Of a stretch of 64,000 bases of DNA, positions 45,558-54,472 are shown one piece after another. The translations under genes and the position numbers were made by a program. The stretch's first letter is position 1, and each line of letters begins with the position of its first letter. The notes below the pieces were generated by a model. It saw nothing but the letters and a program-made list of their open reading frames with translations. It was not told the DNA's origin and did no database searches. The DNA comes from Mycolicibacterium tusciae JS617 (GTDB lineage Bacteria > Actinomycetota > Actinomycetes > Mycobacteriales > Mycobacteriaceae), in the NCBI RefSeq assembly GCF_000243415.2, contig NZ_KI912270.1, forward strand, positions 1,612,001 through 1,676,000, in the 5' to 3' direction.

Positions 45558-47173
45558 CGGCCGCACCCAGTAGACGCCTGCGGTTCAGTTGGGGCGCCGA
45601 CGCCGGGCATGCCCAGGCCGATGCCCGTGCGCGGGCGCTGCCCCGCCGCGTGGGCGTCGCCCGCCCGGGTGCGGCGGTGGGTTCCGATGGCGGAGTCGGC
45701 GATCAGGTGATGCGGTGCGGCGCCGGTGACGGTCGTCGTGACGACGTCACCGGGGCGGATCTGGCGGCCATCGGGGTTGAAATGCACCAGTCGGCCGTCC
45801 CGTGCCCGCCCCGACATCCGCGCGGTGGCGGCGTCCTTGCGCCCTTCACCAGTGGCGACCAGCAGTTCGACCGTGCGGCCGATCTGCGCCCTGTTTTCCT
45901 CGAGCGAGACCCGCTCCTGGAGTTCGATCAGCCGCTGATACCGCTCGGCGACAACGTGTTTGGGCACCTGGTCGGCCAACTCAGCCGCGGGAGTACCGGG
46001 CCGCTTGGAGTATTGGAAGGTGAATGCGCTCGCGAACCGCGCCCGCTCGACGACATCGAGTGTGGCCTGGAAATCGGCCTCGGTCTCACCGGGGAATCCG
46101 ACGATGAGGTCGGTGGTTATCGCGGCGTGCGGGATGGCGGCGCGCACGCGGTCGATGATGCCGAGGTAGCGCTCGGCGCGGTAGGACCGCCGCATCGCCT
46201 TCAGCATTCGGTCCGATCCCGACTGCAGCGGCATGTGCAGTGTGGGGCAGACGTTGGGCGTCTCGGCCATCGCGTCGATCACGTCGTCGGTGAACTCGGC
46301 GGGATGCGGCGAGGTGAAGCGCACGCGTTCCAGCCCGTCGATACGTCCGCACGCACGCAGCAGTTTGGCGAATGCTCCCCTGTCACGGGGTTGTTCGGCC
46401 CATGTCGTCGGGTCCTCACGCAAGCGCTCGTCCGTGGCGAAGGAGACGCCGTAGGCATTCACGTTCTGACCGAGCAGGGTTATCTCGAGCACGCCCTGGT
46501 CCACCAGCGAGGTCACCTCGGCGAGCACGTCCCCGGGCCGCCGGTCGACCTCCTTGCCGCGCAATGCCGGCACGATGCAGAACGTGCACGTGTTGTTGCA
46601 GCCGACAGACACCGATACCCATGCGGCATAGGCGGACTCACGGGCCGCGGGCAGAGCCGACGGGAACTCCTCCAGCGCCTCGACGATCTCGACCTGGGCT
46701 TGCCGGTTGTGACGGGCGCGGTCGAGCAGTGCCGGCAGCGACCCGATGTTGTGGGTGCCGAATACGACGTCGACCCACGGCGCCCGCTTCAGCACCGAGT
46801 CGCGGTCCTTCTGAGCCAGACACCCGCCGACCGCGATCTGCATATCGGGTTCGGCGTGCTTGCGGGGCGCCAAATGGCTGAGGTTGCCGTACAACTTGTT
46901 GTCGGCGTTTTCGCGCACCGCGCATGTGTTGAATACGACGACGTCGGCGTCGGTGCCGTCGGCGGCCTTGCGGTACCCGGCGGCCTCCAGCAACCCTGCC
47001 AAGCGCTCGGAATCGTGGACATTCATCTGGCAGCCATAGGTGCGGACCTGATAGGTGCGCACCGACGAGCGGTCGCGCGAAGAGGCGACGGCGTCAGCCT
47101 GGCGAACGGCGTGCGATGAGCGCTCGCGCGAAGAGCCGACGAGATCGTCGGCCACCGCCTGCTGCGTCACCAT
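45554..47173 (-). CDS. miaB: tRNA-2-methylthio-N6-dimethylallyladenosine synthase MiaB
   Basis: A radical-SAM methylthiotransferase that completes ms2i6A37 in tRNA after MiaA. The UPF0004 domain carries three Cys of the auxiliary cluster ([37 protein letters not shown]). The radical-SAM CxxxCxxC is [23 protein letters not shown] domain begins about 395 ([14 protein letters not shown]). The protein is 539 residues from ATG 47173. The first 37 residues contain a duplicated sequence and are not conserved, so GTG 47062 ([14 protein letters not shown]) may be the true start. Confidence 0.9.
   Translation of the reverse strand: MVTQQAVADDLVGSSRERSSHAVRQADAVASSRDRSSVRTYQVRTYGCQMNVHDSERLAGLLEAAGYRKAADGTDADVVVFNTCAVRENADNKLYGNLSHLAPRKHAEPDMQIAVGGCLAQKDRDSVLKRAPWVDVVFGTHNIGSLPALLDRARHNRQAQVEIVEALEEFPSALPAARESAYAAWVSVSVGCNNTCTFCIVPALRGKEVDRRPGDVLAEVTSLVDQGVLEITLLGQNVNAYGVSFATDERLREDPTTWAEQPRDRGAFAKLLRACGRIDGLERVRFTSPHPAEFTDDVIDAMAETPNVCPTLHMPLQSGSDRMLKAMRRSYRAERYLGIIDRVRAAIPHAAITTDLIVGFPGETEADFQATLDVVERARFASAFTFQYSKRPGTPAAELADQVPKHVVAERYQRLIELQERVSLEENRAQIGRTVELLVATGEGRKDAATARMSGRARDGRLVHFNPDGRQIRPGDVVTTTVTGAAPHHLIADSAIGTHRRTRAGDAHAAGQRPRTGIGLGMPGVGAPTEPQASTGCGR
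47067..47141. repeat. 24-bp direct repeat at the 5' end of miaB
   Basis: GAGCGGTCGCGCGAAGAGGCGACG (shown in parts: GAGCGGTCGCGC, GAAGAGGCGACG; 47067-47090) recurs at 47118-47141 with 22 of 24 bases the same. The 51-bp period keeps the reading frame and produces the doubled SSRERSS/SSRDRSS in the miaB N-terminal extension. Confidence 0.75.
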
Positions 47174-47243
47174 CGAAGTCACGCGCCCCATGGTACGGAC
47201 AGGTCAGCACGGCGACCTGAGCGGATTGACGAGTTCCGGGCAC

Positions 47244-47266
47244 GTAAGGCCTTACCTGGGTAAGGT
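47244..47266 (+). promoter_or_regulatory. gluABCD promoter with nested palindromes
   Basis: GTAAGGCCTTAC (47244-47255) is a perfect 12-bp palindrome. Its right half also pairs with GGTAAGG: CCTTACC-TG-GGTAAGG (47250-47265). The -10-like TAAGGT (47261-47266) lies inside the second palindrome and ends 8 nt before the gluA ATG, suggesting a leaderless operon under an unknown repressor. Confidence 0.5.
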
Positions 47267-47274
47267 CTGCACCC

Positions 47275-48060
47275 ATGGAGGCAGGCGGGTCGGAAGTAAG
47301 AGAGCTCGATCAGGCTCCGACTGGTGTGCCGATGGTCTCCATGGAGGGCGTCAACAAGCACTTCGGCAGCCTGCATGTGCTCAACGACATCAACCTCACC
47401 GTGGATCGCGGGCAGGTGATCGTCGTGCTGGGACCGTCGGGCTCGGGCAAGTCGACGTTGTGCCGCACCATCAACCGTCTGGAGACCATCGACTCTGGAA
47501 CGATCGCGATCGACGGCGAGGTACTGCCCGCCGAGGGCAAAAGGCTGGCGCAGCTCCGCTCCGATGTGGGCATGGTGTTCCAGTCGTTCAACCTGTTCGC
47601 GCACAAGACAATTCTGGACAACGTGACACTGGCACCGATGAAGGTGCGCGGGGCATCAAAGGACAAGGCCCGCGAGGCCGCCATGGCGCTGTTGGAGCGC
47701 GTCGGGGTGGCCAACCAGGCCGACAAGTACCCGGCACAGCTGTCGGGCGGTCAACAGCAGCGCGTGGCGATCGCGCGGTCTCTGGCGATGAACCCGAAGG
47801 TCATGCTGTTCGACGAGCCGACCAGCGCACTGGACCCCGAGATGATCAACGAGGTCCTCAACGTCATGACGTCGTTGGCCAAGGACGGCATGACGATGAT
47901 CGTCGTCACCCACGAGATGGGATTCGCGCGGGGCGCGGCCAACCGCGTCGTGTTCATGGCGGACGGGGCGATCGTGGAGGCGGCCGAACCGATCGAATTC
48001 TTCACCAACCCGAAGTCCGACCGCGCCAAAGACTTTCTCAGCAAGATCCTCAAGCACTGA
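47275..48060 (+). CDS. gluA: glutamate/glutamine ABC transporter ATP-binding protein
   Basis: A 261-residue ABC ATPase of the polar amino acid family. Walker [20 protein letters not shown] is at about 53-71, the Q-loop [14 protein letters not shown], the signature [17 protein letters not shown], Walker [15 protein letters not shown] and the switch His in [11 protein letters not shown]. It would energise GluC/GluD. ATG 47275 fits the leaderless promoter; internal Met20 or Met23 ([12 protein letters not shown]) would give the usual family length. First gene of a four-gene operon placed between miaB and recX, an arrangement shared with other fast-growing mycobacteria. Confidence 0.9.
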   Translation: MEAGGSEVRELDQAPTGVPMVSMEGVNKHFGSLHVLNDINLTVDRGQVIVVLGPSGSGKSTLCRTINRLETIDSGTIAIDGEVLPAEGKRLAQLRSDVGMVFQSFNLFAHKTILDNVTLAPMKVRGASKDKAREAAMALLERVGVANQADKYPAQLSGGQQQRVAIARSLAMNPKVMLFDEPTSALDPEMINEVLNVMTSLAKDGMTMIVVTHEMGFARGAANRVVFMADGAIVEAAEPIEFFTNPKSDRAKDFLSKILKH

Positions 48061-48079
48061 CTCGAAAGGGAACTCAAAG

Positions 48080-48913
48080 ATGTCGTCAATGCGTACCTGG
48101 TTGGCCGCCGCCGTCGCGGCTGTCGCGCTCCCGCTCTCCCTCACCGCGTGTGGTGGCGGTGATTCCGGGGGTAGCGCCGCCTCGGGTGACAAGGAGAAGA
48201 TCACCATCGGAATCAAGTTCGACCAGCCCGGCCTCGGGCTGAAGAACCCCGACGGCACCTACAGCGGGTTCGACGTCGACGTCGCCACGTTCGTCGCCGA
48301 GCAGTTGGGCTACGCACCCGACAAGATCGAATGGAAGGAAGCGGTCTCCGCTCAGCGCGAGAACCTCATCGACAACAACCAGGTCGACTTCATCGCCGCC
48401 ACCTACTCGATCACCGACGAGCGCAAGAAGCGCGTCGACTTCGCCGGCCCCTACCTCGTCACCGGGCAGAGCCTGCTGGTGCAGGCCAACAACACCGACA
48501 TCACGAGCAAGGACTCGCTGGCCGGCAAGATCCTCTGTTCGGTGAAGGGCTCGACACCAGCTCAAAAGATCAAGGACGAGTTCCCGACGGTCCAGCTGCA
48601 GGAGTACCCCAACTACTCGGCGTGTGTCGAGGCGCTCAAGTCGGGCAAAGTCGCGGCCGTGACCACTGACGAGGTGATCCTCGCCGGTTACGCCGCGCAG
48701 TCCCCCGGCGCGTTCAAGCTGGTTGGCGGCACGTTCTCGGAAGAGAACTACGGCATCGGCCTGAAGAAGGGCGACACCGAACTCCTGACCAAGATCAACG
48801 ATGCGCTGAAGAAGATGGAGGCCGACGGAGCCTGGGCGGCGGCGTTCGAGAAGAACCTCGGCCCGGCGGGTATCGAGACGCCGGAACCGCCAGCCATCGC
48901 CGCGACCAGCTGA
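48080..48913 (+). CDS. gluB: glutamate-binding lipoprotein of the Glu transporter
   Basis: A 277-residue solute-binding protein. The lipobox LSLTAC|GGG is at about 20-25. The mature protein has the type II fold: TIGIKFDQPGLGLKNPDG, YSGFDVDVATFVAEQLGY, IAATYSITDERKKRVDFAGP and the ligand-binding Asp in ATYSITDERKK. GKILCSVKGSTPAQKIKD and TTDEVILAGYA form the second lobe. Close to Corynebacterium GluB. It follows gluA by 19 bp. Confidence 0.9.
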   Translation: MSSMRTWLAAAVAAVALPLSLTACGGGDSGGSAASGDKEKITIGIKFDQPGLGLKNPDGTYSGFDVDVATFVAEQLGYAPDKIEWKEAVSAQRENLIDNNQVDFIAATYSITDERKKRVDFAGPYLVTGQSLLVQANNTDITSKDSLAGKILCSVKGSTPAQKIKDEFPTVQLQEYPNYSACVEALKSGKVAAVTTDEVILAGYAAQSPGAFKLVGGTFSEENYGIGLKKGDTELLTKINDALKKMEADGAWAAAFEKNLGPAGIETPEPPAIAATS

Positions 48914-48941
48914 CGCCCGGCGGTCTTCCAGCGGAGCGAGT

Positions 48942-49616
48942 ATGGAGGTCTTCAGGGCCGGCGCGTTCTTCGACGCGTTCTTGGTCACCGTTCAGTTGAC
49001 GTTGTTCTCGGCCCTGTGGGCGCTGATCATCGGCACGGCACTGGCGGCAATGCGGTTGTCACCGGTGCCGGTGCTCCGCTGGCTCGGTACCAGCTACGTG
49101 AACATTGTGCGCAACACCCCGTTGACCCTGATCATCCTGTTCACCTCGCTGGGTCTGTACACATCGCTGGGTGTCGTGTTGGCCGATCCGGGTTCACCGA
49201 CGTTCCTGGTGGACAACAACTTCCGGCTGGCGGTGCTCGGCTTGTCGATCTACACGGCATCGTTCGTCTGCGAGACGCTGCGCTCGGGGGTCAACACGAT
49301 CCCGTTGGGACAGGCCGAGGCCGCCCGGTCACTGGGATTCACCTTCAGCCAGAACCTGAGGCTGGTCCTGCTGCCTCAGGCGTTCCGGGCGACGATCATC
49401 CCCATGGGTTCGGTGCTGATCGCCCTGACCAAGAACACGACGATTGCGTCGGTTATCGGCGTGGCCGAGGCGTCGCTGTTGATGTCGGAGTGGGTTGAGA
49501 ACTCGTCGGCGCTGCTCCTGATCGGCAGTCTGTTCGCGGCCGGATTCGTCGCGCTGACACTGCCATTGGGCCTGTTGTTCGGCTGGATGGGCAAGCGGAT
49601 GGCGGTCGCCAGATGA
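48942..49616 (+). CDS. gluC: Glu ABC transporter permease GluC
   Basis: A 224-residue permease with five predicted helices. AFLVTVQLTLFSALWAL-type helix 1 (LVTVQLTLFSALWALIIG) is followed by the periplasmic and cytoplasmic loops of the HisM/GlnP family. LRSGVNTIPLGQAEAARSLG is the EAA coupling motif that contacts GluA. GSVLIALTKNTTIASVIGVA is also family-typical. Its stop overlaps the start of gluD (ATGA). It forms the channel with GluD. Confidence 0.9.
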   Translation: MEVFRAGAFFDAFLVTVQLTLFSALWALIIGTALAAMRLSPVPVLRWLGTSYVNIVRNTPLTLIILFTSLGLYTSLGVVLADPGSPTFLVDNNFRLAVLGLSIYTASFVCETLRSGVNTIPLGQAEAARSLGFTFSQNLRLVLLPQAFRATIIPMGSVLIALTKNTTIASVIGVAEASLLMSEWVENSSALLLIGSLFAAGFVALTLPLGLLFGWMGKRMAVAR

Positions 49617-50518
49617 GCGGATCGTCCGTCCTCTTCGATGCACCGGGCCCGCGCGCGAGGGTTCGCAACCATCTCGTGACCGCGGTCACCGTGCTGGTCG
49701 TCGGAGCGGTGCTTGTCTTCGTCGGCCTCGCACTGTGGGCGAAAGACCAACTGCAGTGGGCGAAGTGGGAGCCGTTCATCACGCCGAACGTCTGGGAGAA
49801 CTACATCATCCCCGGGATCGAGGGCACGCTGAAGGCCGCCGCGCTGTCGATCGTGCTTGCGGGAATCCTAGGCGTCGCACTCGGAGTCGGGCGTCTTTCG
49901 ACGCACGCGTGGATCAGTCGGCCATGCGCGGTGTTCGTCGAATTCTTCCGCGCCGTACCCGTGCTGATCATGATGATCTTCGCGTATTTCCTCTACTCCA
50001 GGTACAACCTCATCGACTCCGAGTACTCCACGCTGGCGGGTGTGGTGACCGGCCTGACGCTGTACAACGGCGCGGTCATCGCCGAGATCGTCCGGGCCGG
50101 GGTGAATGCGCTGCCCCGTGGACAGTCCGAGGCCGCATCGTCGCTCGGCATGCGGTGGGGCCAGACCATGCGCTCGATCCTGCTGCCGCAAGCGATTACG
50201 TCGATGCTTCCGGTGCTGATATCGCAGTTGGTCGTCGTCCTCAAGGACACGGCGCTTGGCGTCGCCATCACCTACCCCGAGTTGGTGTCGCAGGGACAGA
50301 ACGTCGGCGCGGCGTTCACCAACTATCTGCCGGCACTCATCGTCATCGCGATCCTGATGATCGTCGTCAACTTCACGCTGTCGTCGTTCGCGGTGTGGTT
50401 GGAAGGAAGACTGCGCCGGTCACGCCGCGCTCCGACCCCGCTCGACCCGGAGTCAATCGAGCAGGAGGGCGCACCCGGCGCGAAGGTGAAGGTGGCAGAA
50501 CCGGGCGGCTCGATCTGA
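49613..50518 (+). CDS. gluD: Glu ABC transporter permease GluD
   Basis: A 301-residue permease. An N-terminal helix (VTAVTVLVVGAVLVFVGLA) precedes the conserved five-helix domain. NYIIPGIEGTLKAAALSIVL and the EAA motif VRAGVNALPRGQSEAASSLG are clear. The 50-residue C-terminal tail is basic, then acidic, and unique to actinobacterial GluD. The start overlaps gluC (ATGA). It converges on the oxidoreductase gene with a 4-bp gap. Confidence 0.9.
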   Translation: MSGSSVLFDAPGPRARVRNHLVTAVTVLVVGAVLVFVGLALWAKDQLQWAKWEPFITPNVWENYIIPGIEGTLKAAALSIVLAGILGVALGVGRLSTHAWISRPCAVFVEFFRAVPVLIMMIFAYFLYSRYNLIDSEYSTLAGVVTGLTLYNGAVIAEIVRAGVNALPRGQSEAASSLGMRWGQTMRSILLPQAITSMLPVLISQLVVVLKDTALGVAITYPELVSQGQNVGAAFTNYLPALIVIAILMIVVNFTLSSFAVWLEGRLRRSRRAPTPLDPESIEQEGAPGAKVKVAEPGGSI

Positions 50519-50522
50519 TCCA

Positions 50523-51347
50523 CTAGATCAGTTCGGCGCAGCGCTGCAGCTGGCCCACCGACGGCGGCTGGTAGAACGACAGCACCGCGTGGTCGCAGCC
50601 AAGACTTGCCAGCTCCGGCAGCCGGGCCAGCTGCTCCTCGAGGTGACCGTCCTTGGCGGGCAGGACGAACAGTTGTATCGAGCGCCGGATCTCGGCGGGA
50701 TCGCGGCCGACCTCAGCACATGCGTCGTCGAGCAGGGCACTGGTTTTCGCCCAGGCCGCAACGTCGCCGTGGCTCGGGACGTTCCATTCGTCGGCGTGAC
50801 GGGCGATGACGCGCAGCATCTTCGGTTTTTCGCCGCCGATGACGATCGGCGGGTGCGGCTTCTGCAGCGGTTTCGGATTGGCCAGCGCATCGCGTAGGCG
50901 ATAGTGGCGGCCGTCGAACGTGACAGCATCCTCGGTCCATAGGCGTCGAATGACGGTGAGTGCCTCGTCGAGCATCTCAACCCGCACGCCCGGGCTCGGA
51001 AAGTCGAGGCCGTATCCGCGGTGTTCCTCTTCATGCCAGCCCGCGCCCAACCCGAAATCCAGCCGCCCGCCGCTGATGTGATCGACCGTCACCGCCATCT
51101 TCGCCAGCACCGCCGGATGGCGGTACGTCACACCGGTGACCATGCAACCGACGCGGGCCCGGGTGACCACGCCGGCCATGGCAGCCAACGACGTCCACCC
51201 CTCATACGTCGGGTCCGACATATCCGCCAGCCCGTAGAAGTGGTCGTAGTTGGCGACCGAATGGAATCCCAGCTCGTCAGCCCGCGACCAGAACTCGTGG
51301 AGCACCGGATAGTCGAATGTCGGGGCGATCTTGGCCGATAGCAGCAT
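50523..51347 (-). CDS. LLM-class, probably F420-dependent, oxidoreductase
   Basis: A 274-residue luciferase-like TIM-barrel protein. MLLSAKIAPTFDYPVLHEFW, GWTSLAAMAGVVTRARVG, VTVDHISGGRLDFGLGAGWH and HPPIVIGGEKPKMLRVIARH are all characteristic of the LLM F420 family in mycobacteria. The bulge segment TGVTYRHPAVLAKMAV is near the deazaflavin site. The substrate is unknown. ATG 51347 begins the domain; an upstream GTG at 51377 adds ten unlikely residues. Confidence 0.85.
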   Translation of the reverse strand: MLLSAKIAPTFDYPVLHEFWSRADELGFHSVANYDHFYGLADMSDPTYEGWTSLAAMAGVVTRARVGCMVTGVTYRHPAVLAKMAVTVDHISGGRLDFGLGAGWHEEEHRGYGLDFPSPGVRVEMLDEALTVIRRLWTEDAVTFDGRHYRLRDALANPKPLQKPHPPIVIGGEKPKMLRVIARHADEWNVPSHGDVAAWAKTSALLDDACAEVGRDPAEIRRSIQLFVLPAKDGHLEEQLARLPELASLGCDHAVLSFYQPPSVGQLQRCAELI

Positions 51348-51386
51348 GTGCGCAACGTACCTCGCGCTAGCCACCACACCCGAGAA

Positions 51387-51908
51387 CTACACCCGGCGTC
51401 GCTCCCGTTCGGTGGCCAACTCGACACTGACAACGTCGAACGCCATGGTCTGGGGGTAGCCGCGGCGAGCCAGCATCCCCACCAACCTGCGCGTCAGCTT
51501 GAGGTCGTCGTCACCGAGCTTCTCGCGACGCAGCTTGTCACGAATCAGCTGTTCGGCGCGCTGACGTTCGGCACCCGCGTCGATGTCGGCCAACGCGGAG
51601 GCGATCACCTCGCTGTCCACGCCCTTGTTGCGCAGCTCGGCGGCTAAGGCGCGCTTGCCTTTCCCCGCGTGCACCCGCCGCGAGCGGACCCATTGCTCGG
51701 CGAAGTCTGCGTCATCGACCAACCCGACGTGCGCCAGTCGATCGAGCACCGTGGCGCTGACATCGTCGGGGTACCCCCGCTTGGCCAGCTGTCCCTCGAG
51801 TTCGGCGCGGGTACGTGCCCTCGCAGTGAGCAGGCGCAGACACAACGCCCGCGCCTGCTCCTCGCGAGAGGCCTCAGAAGTCGACGGGGACGGGCAGGGG
51901 TTCGACAT
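51387..51908 (-). CDS. recX: RecA regulatory protein RecX
   Basis: A 173-residue helical protein that caps RecA filaments and blocks their activity. Three three-helix repeats are seen: [20 protein letters not shown] with [15 protein letters not shown], then [20 protein letters not shown] with [14 protein letters not shown], then the [20 protein letters not shown] end. ATG 51908 ([12 protein letters not shown]) was chosen since it parallels the M. tuberculosis N-terminus; ATG 51920 is possible. It overlaps the recA 3' end by 35 bp, so expression is coupled to recA. Confidence 0.92.
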   Translation of the reverse strand: MSNPCPSPSTSEASREEQARALCLRLLTARARTRAELEGQLAKRGYPDDVSATVLDRLAHVGLVDDADFAEQWVRSRRVHAGKGKRALAAELRNKGVDSEVIASALADIDAGAERQRAEQLIRDKLRREKLGDDDLKLTRRLVGMLARRGYPQTMAFDVVSVELATERERRRV

Positions 51909-52938
51909 TGGCGGGGCCATTGGCGGAGTCGTCGGTCAGCACAGCGCCGATACCGAGCTTTTCCTTGATCTTCTTCTCGATCTCGTTGGCCACTTCGCCG
52001 TTCTCCAGCAAGAAGTTCCGCGCGTTCTCCTTGCCCTGACCCAGCTGCTCACCCTCGTAGGTGAACCAGGAGCCGGACTTACGGACGAAGCCGTGCTCAA
52101 CACCCATGTCGATGAGCGAGCCCTCCTTGGAGATGCCCTTGCCGTAGAGGATGTCGAACTCGGCCTGCTTGAACGGCGGCGCCATCTTGTTCTTGACGAC
52201 CTTGCAGCGAGTACGGTTGCCGACCGCGTCGGTGCCGTCCTTGAGGGTTTCAATTCTCCTGACGTCCAGTCGAATTGAGGCGTAGAACTTCAACGCCTTT
52301 CCACCCGTTGTCGTTTCTGGACTTCCGAACATCACGCCGATTTTTTCGCGGAGCTGGTTGATGAAGATCGCGGTGGTGCCCGAATTGCTCAGCGCACCGG
52401 TGATTTTTCGCAGTGCCTGGCTCATCAGCCGGGCCTGCAGGCCGACGTGGCTATCGCCCATCTCACCCTCGATCTCGGCGCGGGGCACCAGCGCCGCCAC
52501 CGAGTCGATGACCAGAATGTCAAGCGCGCCGGAGCGGATCAGCATGTCGGCGATCTCCAGTGCCTGCTCGCCGGTGTCGGGCTGAGAGACCAGCAGCGAA
52601 TCGGTGTCCACACCCAGCTTCTTGGCGTACTCCGGGTCCAGCGCGTGCTCGGCGTCGATGAAGGCCGCGATACCGCCGGCGGCCTGCGCGTTGGCCACCG
52701 CGTGCAGCGCGACGGTGGTCTTACCCGAGGACTCCGGGCCATAGATCTCGACGACTCGGCCGCGCGGCAGCCCGCCGATGCCCAGCGCCACGTCCAGGGC
52801 GATGGAACCGGTCGGGATGACTGAGATGGGCTGGCGTACCTCGTCGCCGAGCCGCATCACCGAGCCTTTGCCGTGACTCTTCTCGATCTGCGCGAGTGCC
52901 AGGTCTAGGGCCTTCTCGCGATCTGGGGCTTGCGCCAT
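51874..52938 (-). CDS. recA: recombinase RecA, without intein
   Basis: A 354-residue strand-exchange protein and LexA coprotease. Walker A is GPESSGKTT (67-75), Walker [15 protein letters not shown], the L1 region follows at [20 protein letters not shown], and loop L2 is [20 protein letters not shown]. The M. tuberculosis recA intein interrupts the gene near that GKALKFYA region; here the coding sequence runs through without insertion. The start is ATG 52938 ([11 protein letters not shown]). Both an SOS-box promoter and a PafBC-type promoter lie upstream. Confidence 0.98.
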   Translation of the reverse strand: MAQAPDREKALDLALAQIEKSHGKGSVMRLGDEVRQPISVIPTGSIALDVALGIGGLPRGRVVEIYGPESSGKTTVALHAVANAQAAGGIAAFIDAEHALDPEYAKKLGVDTDSLLVSQPDTGEQALEIADMLIRSGALDILVIDSVAALVPRAEIEGEMGDSHVGLQARLMSQALRKITGALSNSGTTAIFINQLREKIGVMFGSPETTTGGKALKFYASIRLDVRRIETLKDGTDAVGNRTRCKVVKNKMAPPFKQAEFDILYGKGISKEGSLIDMGVEHGFVRKSGSWFTYEGEQLGQGKENARNFLLENGEVANEIEKKIKEKLGIGAVLTDDSANGPANVEPLPVPVDF

Positions 52939-52986
52939 GGTGGTCTCCATCCTCGTGCGTGATCGGTTTTCGATCGGTTGGCCGTG

Positions 52987-53009
52987 ACGCTAGAGGTCGG
53001 TACCGACAA
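52987..53009 (-). promoter_or_regulatory. PafBC-type (LexA/RecA-independent) recA promoter
   Basis: On the minus strand TTGTCGGT (53009-53002), then A, 8 bp and TAGCGT (52992-52987) reproduces the TTGTCRGTG-N8-TAnnnT motif of DNA-damage genes controlled by PafBC, with one mismatch. It ends 48 bp before the recA start. Confidence 0.7.
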
Positions 53010-53049
53010 GTCGGCGTGACCAGACATCCCGCGCTGCCGCCCACAGTAG

Positions 53050-53065
53050 ACGAACACCTGTTCGA
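53050..53065 (-). promoter_or_regulatory. LexA (SOS) box of recA
   Basis: TCGAACAGGTGTTCGT on the minus strand matches TCGAAC-N4-GTTCGA in 11 of 12 positions and is nearly the same as the known M. tuberculosis recA box. TTGAAT and TACTGT flank it as -35 and -10, so LexA binding would occlude the distal recA promoter. Confidence 0.85.
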
Positions 53066-53171
53066 TTCAAGTTTGACACGCCGGGCGCGTTGACGAGCAG
53101 TCGCACGATCACCCGCCCACACCGGTGTATCGGGCCTATCGTGGGGTCATCCCGGCTGAAACGGGGCAACC

Positions 53172-53501
53172 GTGCACGAAATGGCGATAACCCAGAGTGT
53201 TGTCGACGCGGTATGTGAGCACGCCGCAGGTCGACGAGTGCACAGCGTCAAGTTGGAGGTCGGGGCGCTATGCGCGCTCGTACCCGACTCCATGCAGTTT
53301 TGCTTCGAGCTGGCCACCGCGGGCACCGTCGCCGATGGTGCGCATCTCGACGTGGACGTCCAGCCGGGCGCGGCGCACTGCCGCACTTGCGGTCAGAGGT
53401 TCGTACTACCGGACCTGATCCTGTTGTGTCCCTGCGGCAGTGCCGATGTCGACGTGGTCGCCGGGCGCGACCTGAAGATCCTCTCGATGGAAGTGAGTTG
53501 A
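53172..53501 (+). CDS. hypA: hydrogenase maturation nickel metallochaperone HypA
   Basis: A 109-residue HypA. GTG 53172 gives the required N-terminus Met-His2-Glu3, where His2 and the N-terminus bind nickel. MHEMAITQSVVDAVCEHAA is helix 1. The zinc domain has Cys70/Cys73 (AAHCRTCGQRF) and Cys86/Cys88 (LLCPCGSAD); the second knuckle is C-x-C instead of the common CPxC. HypA hands nickel to HypB/HypC complexes for insertion into the large subunit. It is the first gene of the hydrogenase locus, 233 bp from the divergent recA. Confidence 0.92.
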   Translation: MHEMAITQSVVDAVCEHAAGRRVHSVKLEVGALCALVPDSMQFCFELATAGTVADGAHLDVDVQPGAAHCRTCGQRFVLPDLILLCPCGSADVDVVAGRDLKILSMEVS

Positions 53502-53503
53502 CC

Positions 53504-54352
<849 letters not shown>

Positions 54353-54392
54353 CAAGACATATCCCCCGGAGTAAACCCAGGACTAGCGTCAA

Positions 54393-54408
54393 TGTGATCG
54401 GCGCCACA
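54393..54408. promoter_or_regulatory. CRP-like site upstream of hhyS
   Basis: TGTGATCGGCGCCACA matches TGTGA-N6-TCACA in nine of ten defined positions. It ends 64 bp before the hhyS start, within the only sizeable gap of the hydrogenase locus. A small GC hairpin (GGAGCCG/CGGCTCC, 54412-54430) lies just downstream. Confidence 0.5.
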
Positions 54409-54472
54409 CAGGGAGCCGCAGCCCGGCTCCGGTCGTGAGGGCCCCAGCCCGGCCCCCGGAAAGCTGTGACCC

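Noticed and set aside
51874..52938. Possible recA intein, as in M. tuberculosis
   Set aside because: The coding sequence runs uninterrupted through the known insertion region, and the protein has the ordinary length for RecA.
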